A DNA stretch of 23,981 nt from CAYRLZ01 sp964425275 (lineage in GTDB: Bacteria; Hydrothermota; Tepidihabitantia; Tepidihabitantales; JBDRVQ01): assembly GCA_964425275.1 (NCBI GenBank), contig CAYRLZ010000022.1:1-23981 (forward strand). The letters run 5' to 3'. The translations under genes and the position numbers were made by a program. The notes under the pieces are model-generated. The model ran no database searches, was not told the origin of the DNA, and worked only from the letters and a program-made list of their open reading frames with translations. This document shows, in pieces, positions 7,489 through 14,470 of the stretch; positions within the stretch are counted from its first letter, which is position 1, and each line of letters starts with the position of its first letter.

Positions 7489-7797
7489 TTACCTCCATTG
7501 ATTAATCATCTCCTTTAAATTTTTTGATGCCTTAAATATTGGCACCCGGCGCGGCGGTAGTCTAACCTCCTCCTTCGTTTTCGGGTTACGGGCAATCTTC
7601 GGTTTTCGCATCTTGGTTGAAAAAACACCAAACCCCCTCAATTCAATCCGGTGCCCATCGGTTAAATTTTTGATAAACCCCTGGATAAATAACTCCAGTA
7701 TCTTCTCTATCTCCTTGCGCGAAATATTAATATGGGGATAAATCTCCTTTATTCTCCTCTCTATCGTATCAACAAAATCCATTCTGGTTATCGTCAT
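7489..7797 (-). CDS. HU/IHF-family DNA-binding protein
   Basis: A 102-residue HU/IHF-family histone-like protein that bends and compacts DNA. Family marks are the N-terminal helices, the ELRGFGVFSTKMRKPKIARNP body and the beta-arm ARNPKTKEEVRLP, whose proline intercalates in DNA, then VPIFKASKNLKEMI. The start at 7797 is fixed by GAGGAGG at 7803-7809; the frame stays open further upstream only because it overlaps the zinc-ribbon gene. It is 13 nt downstream of that gene, so FmdB-type protein, HU and the COX24-like protein form one transcript from the promoter at 8022-8050. HU and IHF subunits cannot be told apart here. Confidence 0.93.
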   Translation of the reverse strand: MTITRMDFVDTIERRIKEIYPHINISRKEIEKILELFIQGFIKNLTDGHRIELRGFGVFSTKMRKPKIARNPKTKEEVRLPPRRVPIFKASKNLKEMINQWR

Positions 7798-7810
7798 AAT
7801 AATCCTCCTC

Positions 7811-8014
7811 TCATTTACATTTAGCACAATTTGTTGAATGGCAGGTAGCACAAGTGGAAACAGCGCCTCCCTTGCCTTGAAAGGCAAAAACGGAAAAGAG
7901 GGTAAAAAGCCTCTTTCCGCCACATTTCGGACAGATAACCTCTTCGTCCTTCTTTAAAACCAACTCTTCAAAAATCGCGCCACAATCTTGGCACTGAAAC
8001 TCTCTTATCGGCAT
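7811..8014 (-). CDS. FmdB-type zinc-ribbon protein
   Basis: A 67-residue protein of the FmdB/CxxC regulatory family. It begins MPIREFQCQDCG, with a zinc-ribbon of two CxxC pairs (CQDC, CPKC) and an FSVFAFQGKGG linker. A second cysteine cluster (CATCHSTNCAKC) at the C-terminus could bind another metal. Function is unknown in general; the family was named for a putative regulator near formamidase genes. The start at 8014 agrees with the family and lies 7 nt from the end of a consensus -10 box, implying a leaderless mRNA. A 12-residue upstream extension from 8050 would begin inside the -35 box and is rejected. It heads the HU operon. Confidence 0.85.
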   Translation of the reverse strand: MPIREFQCQDCGAIFEELVLKKDEEVICPKCGGKRLFTLFSVFAFQGKGGAVSTCATCHSTNCAKCK

Positions 8015-8021
8015 ATAAGTT

Positions 8022-8050
8022 ATTATACCACAAATATTTAACCTTGTCAA
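8022..8050 (-). promoter_or_regulatory. Consensus sigma70-type promoter of the zinc-ribbon/HU operon
   Basis: On the minus strand: TTGACA (8050-8045), a 17-nt spacer, TATAAT (8027-8022), then 7 nt to the ATG at 8014. Both hexamers are perfect. The expected transcription start coincides with the start codon. Confidence 0.93.
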
Positions 8051-8079
8051 GGGGAGATAATATATAAGGTTAGTTCTAC

Positions 8080-8790
8080 TTAAAACCCCCGCAAATTACT
8101 CTCTTTGATATATCGTCTGGCGATACCCAATAGACCTTCGGCCTCTTCCCTTGTGTAGAGGGGAATATTCCGATATTCTTTTTTCCGGGCTTGTCGCGGC
8201 CGATATTGCTGAAGGTAATATCGCCTCCCTCCTTTAATCCGCTCCCCAATCGCCACCATTTCTTTTTCACCAACCAGATTCCTTACCGCGGTCGTTCGGA
8301 ATTCATAATCTAAATCCCCATTCAAGAGAAAATCAATCGTCCTTTCAATCAAACCAATTTCTACCCTCTTCCCTACTGCCTTTTTGTATTTTTGGGGATT
8401 TAAGGCGGTCTTGATATCCAGGGCGCAATAATCAACCAATCCTTCTTTTCGCAATTGGATGAGGACATAAGGGAAACTACCGTTGGTATCAATCTTAATG
8501 GGCAAACCGAATCTTTTTATATTACCGGCTAATTGAAATATCTCGGGATGCATCAATGGCTCGCCACCCGTAATTACCACCCCATCAATCCATCGCTTAT
8601 TTTCCTGTAAGAAATTTTTTATCCTCTCCTCACCAATTGGTTTCAATCCAAAACGAGCCGGATGCTTAACGGTGAGTGGATAATTTTGGCAAAAAGGGCA
8701 GAGGAAATTACAACCGCCGACAAAGATTACCGCACTTATTTTCCCATCCCAATCAATTAGGGAGTTTTCAATCAGTGAGTAAATCTCCAC
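8080..8790 (-). CDS. nrdG: Radical-SAM anaerobic ribonucleotide reductase-activating protein (NrdG-like)
   Basis: A radical-SAM protein, 236 residues from GTG 8790, of the class that installs the glycyl radical on anaerobic ribonucleoside-triphosphate reductase. The 4Fe-4S-binding CNFLCPFC motif (C27, C31, C34) and the GGEPLMHPEI SAM-binding motif are present. The C-terminal YLQQYRPRQARKKEY and VRGF-like NLRGF ending match the archaeal/bacterial NrdG-like subfamily. GTG 8790 has a GAGAGGG ahead and gives the family's usual VEIYSLIENSLIDWDGK start; a longer TTG start at 8826 would overlap the upstream gene by 11 nt. The reductase itself is not in the window, so the true substrate is unproved. 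It is last in an operon with the thioredoxin-like and BNR genes. Confidence 0.82.
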   Translation of the reverse strand: MEIYSLIENSLIDWDGKISAVIFVGGCNFLCPFCQNYPLTVKHPARFGLKPIGEERIKNFLQENKRWIDGVVITGGEPLMHPEIFQLAGNIKRFGLPIKIDTNGSFPYVLIQLRKEGLVDYCALDIKTALNPQKYKKAVGKRVEIGLIERTIDFLLNGDLDYEFRTTAVRNLVGEKEMVAIGERIKGGRRYYLQQYRPRQARKKEYRNIPLYTREEAEGLLGIARRYIKESNLRGF

Positions 8791-8815
8791 TTTCCCTCTC
8801 TTTTGGGGTAAATTT

Positions 8816-9082
8816 TTACCGACCAAGAATTTGTTGCAAAGTTTTGAATGTTGGCGGAATCTCCTGCCAGCGTCCTAATTCTTTTCCATCTCTCTCTAAA
8901 ATTATTGTGGGCACGGCTGAGACATCGTGATAGGCACCTTCGGCTAAACCATCAACCGTCTCCATATCGTAATAGAGAATCTCCGCCTCAGGCAGATGAT
9001 TATTCTTAAAATACTCTATCTTTTTGTAAACCTTCTTACAGACACTACAGCCGGCTTTGCCAAAGAAAAGGAATCGAGCCAT
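8816..9082 (-). CDS. Small thioredoxin/glutaredoxin-like protein
   Basis: An 88-residue thioredoxin-fold protein with a redox CSVC motif (C12, C15) after the first beta strand. A cis-proline segment AVPTIILERDG and the closing RWQEI helix region follow. It has no signal peptide, so it is cytosolic. The start is fixed by AAGGAGG, which overlaps the stop of the upstream BNR gene 2 nt away. Thioredoxin-like partners often sit beside NrdG-like activases and may supply electrons to the reductase; that link is inferred from position only. The NrdH-type C-terminal signature is not evident. Confidence 0.82.
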   Translation of the reverse strand: MARFLFFGKAGCSVCKKVYKKIEYFKNNHLPEAEILYYDMETVDGLAEGAYHDVSAVPTIILERDGKELGRWQEIPPTFKTLQQILGR

Positions 9083-9084
9083 TG

Positions 9085-10656
9085 TTACCTCCTTATAAAC
9101 TTCCTTCGTTTTTCTTTTTCTCCATTAATCTCTAAGAAATAGACACCGGGTTTTATATCTGGCAGAGAGATTTTTGCCCCGGTGTTTCCTGGATGGTTAA
9201 TATATTGAGCCGCAACCAATTGACCGGTGAAATCATAGATTTTTATCTCCGACCCCACGGAAGCAGAGACGACGAGAAATGATTTTGTCGGATTTGGCTT
9301 AATCAATCCCTCTCTTACCTTTACATTATCTCTTGCCCTAATTGCTGACGCGGTATCTTTAATTCCGACATAAGTATCCGGATTTCCGGTTCGGGTATCG
9401 GACCAGATAGCAAAAATCATCTCTCTATTCCAGGCATCCAGACCATTGTATTCACCGAGGCGACCGGCCAGAACCCGCGGTTGTCCTCCTGACCATTTTT
9501 CCGCCGGTGGGGGAAAGAGTCGTGGGTCGGAAGATACGGTTGTCACCCGGACATTGGGCGACCAGGTGTTTCCACCATCGGTGGATTGTGTCAGATAGAC
9601 ATCCATCAGCATATTATTCGGGTCAAGTCGTCTATCATACCAGATGACACTGATCACACCATCCCTATCCACTTTTAACCAGGGATGAAACTGGTCTCTT
9701 CTATTACCCAATGAGTCATCGTTCAGCCTAATTCTTGGTGACCACGATGCACCACCATCTGTAGATTTAGTAAAATACAAATCGGTCTCCGAAGTAGTTG
9801 GTCCGTAATCCATATAGGCGATGTAAATATTTCCCCGGTGAGGACCATCAGTAATATCAATATCCATCGCTGGATAGGAAAAAACCAAGACACTGGGCTG
9901 GATATAGCCTTGACCAAAACCGACATCTTGCACCGTTCTATCCGTTCCCCAAGTGACACCACCATCCATTGACTTATCAATCCTAATTGACCTGGGGCTT
10001 GATAGCCTCACCCAGGCACAATAGACCTCACCATTTGGACCGACCGCCGGCACCGGCCATTGGACCGAAGCCGAACCGTCACTAATCGCTATAGGAGAAG
10101 ACCAACTCTGATTACCATCCGTAGAACGACTGAGCATAATCTGGGTTGAATAGAAACGTGTCCAGACAACATACAGATTTCCCCGATAAGGACTCTGAGT
10201 TCTATCGCAGGCAATTAACTCCTTATCCTCAAAAACCCCCGGGACCCGATTAACGACGGCCACCGGGGCTCCCCAATCTCTTCCACCATTAGTTGACTTT
10301 AAGACGAATAGTCCATTCGGCTCCGATGTTGAATTGAAAGATAATATAACCGCATAAAAATTGCCGTTGGCGTCAACCGTTAGACCCGGGTCGGACTGCC
10401 AGACATAACTTGTCTCCCGGAAAAGCGTATCGCGCCAGGTAAGCCCACCGTCCGTTGAATAACCAACCCCCACCTGACGATAGCCAAGACGGAAATCGCG
10501 CCAGACAGCAACGACATTAAGACTATCTAAGGGGTTAACCACAATCTGCTGTTCATTCTGTAATTGCGTTGTCGCATCGTGATTAACCCTAATATTCAAG
10601 AAGGCAAACCCGATACCAAAAATTAGAATAACCAAAATTAATATTTTTTTAGCCAT
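9085..10656 (-). CDS. Secreted BNR/sialidase-like repeat protein with C-terminal sorting domain
   Basis: From ATG 10656 the product is 523 residues. A hydrophobic signal segment (AKKILILVILIFGIGFAFL) leads. The body has at least five BNR/Asp-box-like repeats of the SxDGGxTW type (STDGGLTW, STNGGRDW, SMDGGVTW, STDGGASW, STDGGNTW), so a six-bladed sialidase-like propeller is likely. The final ~75 residues are a Por/T9SS-type sorting domain (LIKPNPTKSF ... KIYDFTGQLV ... IKPGVYFLEING). No sialidase arginine triad can be claimed, and many such proteins are not enzymes. The upstream TTG at 10689 would place the -35 and -10 hexamers inside the gene, so 10656 is preferred. It shares a transcript with the thioredoxin-like and NrdG-like genes. 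Confidence 0.82.
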   Translation of the reverse strand: MAKKILILVILIFGIGFAFLNIRVNHDATTQLQNEQQIVVNPLDSLNVVAVWRDFRLGYRQVGVGYSTDGGLTWRDTLFRETSYVWQSDPGLTVDANGNFYAVILSFNSTSEPNGLFVLKSTNGGRDWGAPVAVVNRVPGVFEDKELIACDRTQSPYRGNLYVVWTRFYSTQIMLSRSTDGNQSWSSPIAISDGSASVQWPVPAVGPNGEVYCAWVRLSSPRSIRIDKSMDGGVTWGTDRTVQDVGFGQGYIQPSVLVFSYPAMDIDITDGPHRGNIYIAYMDYGPTTSETDLYFTKSTDGGASWSPRIRLNDDSLGNRRDQFHPWLKVDRDGVISVIWYDRRLDPNNMLMDVYLTQSTDGGNTWSPNVRVTTVSSDPRLFPPPAEKWSGGQPRVLAGRLGEYNGLDAWNREMIFAIWSDTRTGNPDTYVGIKDTASAIRARDNVKVREGLIKPNPTKSFLVVSASVGSEIKIYDFTGQLVAAQYINHPGNTGAKISLPDIKPGVYFLEINGEKEKRRKFIRR

Positions 10657-10661
10657 AAGTA

Positions 10662-10689
10662 ATTTTACCCGATATATCCGCTTCATCAA
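10662..10689 (-). promoter_or_regulatory. Promoter of the BNR-protein operon
   Basis: Minus strand TTGATG (10689-10684), 16-nt spacer, TAAAAT (10667-10662), then 5 nt to the ATG at 10656. It fits the leaderless pattern of the window and decides the start against the upstream TTG. Confidence 0.75.
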
Positions 10690-10710
10690 GGATAATTCGG
10701 TTAGAAATTC

Positions 10711-11382
10711 TTACAACTTAACCCAAAACTTTCTCGGAAATAATAACGGTGTCTCCCTCAGATATCTTTCGTAATCCTTCTTTAAGTATTCCTTCAACTC
10801 CCGATCTTCAAATTCCGCCTCCTTTTTAATGATGAAGACCCCCGGGGCTAAAAGGATTATACCGAGGAAAGAAGAAAAAACAAACGGCAGGGATAACAAC
10901 TGGATTAGCGTTGCCAAATAACGCGGGTGTCTTGATTGCCGAAATAATCTTCCTTTGACCAGATGGGACAAATCTTTGGTCAGGAATAAAAATAGCGTCA
11001 GAAGCCGGAGAAATGTCCCAAGAAAAAAGAGAGCTATCCCCAATATATTAATATAGGGATAAAGAAATTTAATCTGCCCCTTCCCCCACCACCCATAATC
11101 ATAAACCAAAAAGATTAAATAGGGATAAAAATAGAGAGAGAAGAAGGTCCTTAAAGGACTCGCGATTACCGTGAGAGAAACCCCAGATTGAAAAAAGGGC
11201 GAGGCGAAATAATATTCAATTATCAACCAGAAACAGAAGGCAATAAAAAAAATGGTCGGCGGAAACGACCGCTCCGGGATGGCATCGGCAAAGAAATTCT
11301 TCGGAAAGTGATAGAAATAAAAGAATAAAAAGATACACCAGAGAAAACGGAGCAATTTGAACTTCGTGTTAAAACCGAGCAC
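10711..11382 (-). CDS. Integral-membrane ICMT/PEMT-family methyltransferase
   Basis: A 223-residue membrane protein with five or so hydrophobic segments and, in the C-terminal third, the isoprenylcysteine carboxyl-methyltransferase-like signature: RQSRHPRYLATLIQLLSLPF, then a KKEAEFEDRELKEYLKKDYERYLRE tail. This motif binds S-adenosylmethionine. Bacterial members methylate unknown isoprenoid or lipid substrates. The start is GTG at 11382, with GGAGGAGG 4 nt upstream, overlapping the end of the lipoprotein gene by 14 nt, so the two are cotranscribed. It is the last gene of that two-gene unit. Confidence 0.8.
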   Translation of the reverse strand: MLGFNTKFKLLRFLWCIFLFFYFYHFPKNFFADAIPERSFPPTIFFIAFCFWLIIEYYFASPFFQSGVSLTVIASPLRTFFSLYFYPYLIFLVYDYGWWGKGQIKFLYPYINILGIALFFLGTFLRLLTLFLFLTKDLSHLVKGRLFRQSRHPRYLATLIQLLSLPFVFSSFLGIILLAPGVFIIKKEAEFEDRELKEYLKKDYERYLRETPLLFPRKFWVKL

Positions 11383-12595
11383 TACCTCCTCCGAAAAAAT
11401 CCCTCACATATTCAAATAGAGAAAGCGGTAAGCAGAAATAACCGTCCTTAAAATCCGCTTCTTTTGCCCGAAAGATACTCTCCGGACTGGCTACCCAATA
11501 AGATTTTTTGGTCAACCCCTTTACCAGTGGAAATATATTTATATTTTTATCTCTTAACAGGGAAATCAAATTTTTGGTTTCGATCTCACCAGCAAAAAGA
11601 AACCCTCTTTCATTAAGAATTTCCCAGAGGTCACGGTTAGTCAATAGTCCTTTCGCAATCCCTTCTTTAATGAGCGATTGGTCAAAAATTATAAAATCGA
11701 CCTTCGTCTTCTTTAAGATAAATTCCAAAATCAACTTCCGTATTCTCTCCGGGGTAATTGGTCGTTTTATCTCTTGAATCCTTATATCCAGTATCGAATC
11801 TATCTTCTCCGTCAAGGCCTGAACCCTTTCTTTTATTCCTACTTCTTCGCCGGTCAATATCATCGGCTCCGATTTTATCTCAACAATATTACCGCCGGCG
11901 CTACCAATACCTTTAATCAACCAATTTCCGCTATCGGGCAAAACGAAAAATCCAAGGAAACGAGGGAGATGGGAGTGAACTTGTGAGTCAATAAAACAAC
12001 CGATAAAATCAGCCCGTTCTTTAAGCAGGGGAATCTTTTTTCCAAGATAAGTCTTTGGCTCTTCCCAGCGATAACCGTCCCGGTATCGTTTAATCGGACA
12101 ATCAGATAAGATATTCATCAGAAGGATTCTTTCTCCCTTCATCCTCTTTATTAGGAAAGGATGAAAGACTGATTTCTCCGTCTCCCTTTGGAAGAGATTT
12201 GACCCGAGAAAGAAGAAGCGACTGTTTACTAAAATCTCTCTCCCCATCTTTTGAAATAAAGGAAGGAAGGAACCATCAACCACTACCCCGTCAATCTCCA
12301 AATCGTTGAGAATTTTAATCAGTTCTAAGGTAAATAATCTTTCGTCAAGATGGATAAAATCGCCGGTAAAAATTTTACTACTGATAAAGGTAAAAGAAAG
12401 ACCCGGGGTATTCTTTAATTTTTTAATGTAATCAGCAAAGCGCGGCAAATCTTTATAGCCGAAATCGCTGAAATAAAGAATCGTAAAAGAAAAGGGCGCG
12501 GGTTTGACCATCTTCGTCTTTCGGGGAATGCAGGTAAAAAGAATTACGCTAATAAATATAAAAGATAACTTAATGATATTGGAATTATCACGCAT
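11369..12595 (-). CDS. Lipoprotein resembling 5'-nucleotidase, apparently catalytically degenerate
   Basis: A 408-residue lipoprotein: the signal peptide ends in LFTC, with Cys22 the likely lipidated residue. The layout follows the UshA/5'-nucleotidase family: an N-terminal metallophosphatase-like half starting FTILYFSDFG, and a C-terminal half with DQSLIKEGIAKGLLTNRDLW and ERGFLFAGEIETKNLISLL. The latter matches the substrate-domain pattern N-x-G-G-I-R ... G-x-I-T-x-x-D-x-x-E-x-x-P in spacing. Yet the family's DxH is DFG, the GNHEFD motif reads VDGSFLP, and the Arg of GGIR is not seen. I infer loss of metal binding and of nucleotidase activity, perhaps leaving a binding or structural role. 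It has its own promoter inside the end of priA. Confidence 0.65.
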   Translation of the reverse strand: MRDNSNIIKLSFIFISVILFTCIPRKTKMVKPAPFSFTILYFSDFGYKDLPRFADYIKKLKNTPGLSFTFISSKIFTGDFIHLDERLFTLELIKILNDLEIDGVVVDGSFLPLFQKMGREILVNSRFFFLGSNLFQRETEKSVFHPFLIKRMKGERILLMNILSDCPIKRYRDGYRWEEPKTYLGKKIPLLKERADFIGCFIDSQVHSHLPRFLGFFVLPDSGNWLIKGIGSAGGNIVEIKSEPMILTGEEVGIKERVQALTEKIDSILDIRIQEIKRPITPERIRKLILEFILKKTKVDFIIFDQSLIKEGIAKGLLTNRDLWEILNERGFLFAGEIETKNLISLLRDKNINIFPLVKGLTKKSYWVASPESIFRAKEADFKDGYFCLPLSLFEYVRDFFGGGSARF

Positions 12596-12602
12596 CTTAG
12601 AG

Positions 12603-12630
12603 ATTATACCGATTTAATCATTCCGGTCAA
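12603..12630 (-). promoter_or_regulatory. Promoter of the lipoprotein-methyltransferase unit, inside the priA 3' end
   Basis: Minus strand TTGACC (12630-12625), 16-nt spacer, perfect TATAAT (12608-12603), 7 nt to the ATG at 12595. The -10 overlaps the priA stop codon (12606-12604). The expected start is at or next to the ATG, giving a leaderless mRNA. Confidence 0.88.
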
Positions 12631-14457
12631 TACTTCAATCGGGTCGACATCAATCTCTACTGAACCGCCATCAACAATTAAGTCCTCTTGGCTGAGAATT
12701 TTATCCAATCTCTGCCCGGAGATTACTTTAATCAGGATTATTGAGGGGGCGCTCCTCCGTTTTTTTACCCGGATAGAAAAAGGAGGGAAAATTTGCAATT
12801 CTGGCCTTTGGACAAACTTTTTTAATAACTCCTCATATTTTCTCTGCGCCACTTCCTCCCCCCCATAAATTTTAAGGAGGGCAATATGAGCAAAAGGAGG
12901 AAATCGGCAGGCTTCGCGCTCTTTTAATAGCCGGCGGTAAAATAAGGGTGGGTTAAAGATATTGCCGAGTAGCGGATGAGAAGGATTCTTTGTCTGGATA
13001 ATTAGAAAACCACCGCTCTTCACCTTGGCTGCCAGTTTGCGAATTATTCTCAATGCCTCTTCTTCGGTTCGGAAATCGGAAAGGGAAAGTATTTGCTCAA
13101 GGGAAATAACCACGCCTAAATCCAGTTGCCCATCCAAAAACTTACTCAGGGCAAAGGATGTCCCGAGAAAGACACCATGTCTCTTAACCATCCCTACTCT
13201 TTCTTGCCCCTTATTTTTTTCTAATCTTATCGGTGAAATCGTTGGGCAAGCAGTCTTTAATTCCCTTTCTACTTTTTCCAAGCCAATCCCCTCAAAGAGA
13301 AAATTCACCCCGTGACAACTCGGACATTCGTCAAAGACCTTCTCTTCTCTCTGACAGATATGGCAAGCCAGGATAGTTTTTGCCCGATGATAAAAAAGGG
13401 GAAATCGGCATTCGGAACATCTCGAGACAAAACCACAGTCTTCACACATAATATAACGGGCAAATCCTTTGCGTTGGACAAATAAGTAAAAACACTCCCC
13501 CTTTCGGTAACGATGCAAAAAACTGCGCAGGGGAGAGCTTAAAATCCCCTTTGATTTCTTGCTATCGGCAATGATTACCCTTATTGCCCGCCGCTTAAAA
13601 CCACCGTAAAGTTTATATTTCCCAATCTGAGAGTTATAAAATGATTCAAGAGATGGGGTAGAAGAAAAGAGGTAAACGGGAATGCTTTCAATCTTCCCGC
13701 GGATTACGGCACAGTCTCGGGCATGGTAGTGAAAACGCCTGACCTCTTCTTTGTAAAAATGACTCTCCTCTTCATCAACCAATATGCCGGCTAAGTTCGG
13801 TAAAGGCAGAAATACCGACTGTTTAGCCCCAATTACTACCCGGTATTTCCCTTCCATTATCGCCCAACCAATTTTTATCCTCTCTATTTTCTTAAGTGCC
13901 GAGTGATAAAAAATTATCGCCTCATTTATCTTGGAACGTAATTGCGTAAATAACCTTTCCCCAATGATTAATTCCGGAACGAGAAATAGATAACTCCCTT
14001 CTCTTTCCGCCAATTTCCTCAAAAGAAACCGTATCTTATCTTCTTCCTTTTTTTCCAAAAAGAGATAAACCCCGGCCTTTTCCCAAGACCCGCCTTTTAC
14101 CCCCCTTGTGATTTTGGGCAATAGAGGTTTTCCCTCTTTAATCAAAGAAAGGCGAGAATCTAATTTACCAAGAAAGGGTAAGGCAAAGGATAATACCTCT
14201 CCCGGCTGAACAAAATAATAACTACTGACAAAGGTGTAAAATCTTATTTGCCGACTGGAGAGGAGTTCGGGAAGAATAATCTCTTCTATCTCCTTTATCT
14301 CCTTCTCTGGGGGTGAGGTATCCTCCTGCCAAATAATTCCTAACCGTTTTTTATTTCTCAGCTCCACCTTAACCAGAGAGCCTAATTTTATCCCTTCCGC
14401 GCCCGCATAAGTGAGTGGTGGAAGGGATAACCCCAAAACGGCTACTTTATAAAACAT
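12604..14457 (-). CDS. priA: PriA-like primosomal protein lacking helicase motifs
   Basis: 617 residues, shorter than E. coli PriA (~730). PriA restarts stalled replication forks. Conserved here are the N-terminal DNA-binding domain, LVPELIIGERL (~160), the VVIGAKQSVFLPLPNLAGIL segment (~208-226), DEEE (228-231) where DEEH is usual, HYHARD and the SSTPSLES motif. The zinc-binding part has eight Cys (338, 341, 347, 350, 365, 368, 378, 381). Missing are the Walker A GxTGSGKT, replaced around 128-150 by GVYLFLEKKEEDKIR, and the C-terminal QVAGRAGR motif, replaced by RKLAAKVKSGG. The GTQMxxKGHDFP motif is reduced to LGTSFALSKFLD. It is therefore probably a DNA-binding loader without ATPase, as reported for actinobacterial PriA. 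ATG 14457 follows a TTG at 14460; 13 nt separate it from tamB. Confidence 0.85.
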   Translation of the reverse strand: MFYKVAVLGLSLPPLTYAGAEGIKLGSLVKVELRNKKRLGIIWQEDTSPPEKEIKEIEEIILPELLSSRQIRFYTFVSSYYFVQPGEVLSFALPFLGKLDSRLSLIKEGKPLLPKITRGVKGGSWEKAGVYLFLEKKEEDKIRFLLRKLAEREGSYLFLVPELIIGERLFTQLRSKINEAIIFYHSALKKIERIKIGWAIMEGKYRVVIGAKQSVFLPLPNLAGILVDEEESHFYKEEVRRFHYHARDCAVIRGKIESIPVYLFSSTPSLESFYNSQIGKYKLYGGFKRRAIRVIIADSKKSKGILSSPLRSFLHRYRKGECFYLFVQRKGFARYIMCEDCGFVSRCSECRFPLFYHRAKTILACHICQREEKVFDECPSCHGVNFLFEGIGLEKVERELKTACPTISPIRLEKNKGQERVGMVKRHGVFLGTSFALSKFLDGQLDLGVVISLEQILSLSDFRTEEEALRIIRKLAAKVKSGGFLIIQTKNPSHPLLGNIFNPPLFYRRLLKEREACRFPPFAHIALLKIYGGEEVAQRKYEELLKKFVQRPELQIFPPFSIRVKKRRSAPSIILIKVISGQRLDKILSQEDLIVDGGSVEIDVDPIEVLTGMIKSV

Positions 14458-14470
14458 CAAATTTATCGCA

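Noticed and set aside
7489..7923. HU-family protein with a 42-residue N-terminal extension
   Set aside because: The extension overlaps the zinc-ribbon gene in another frame, while ATG 7797 has a GAGGAGG site and the family's usual start.
10656..10689. BNR protein starting at TTG 10689
   Set aside because: That start places the promoter hexamers inside the gene; the signal peptide begins at ATG 10656.
11508..11986. Plus-strand open frames opposite the lipoprotein gene
   Set aside because: Shadows of a conserved lipoprotein frame on the minus strand.
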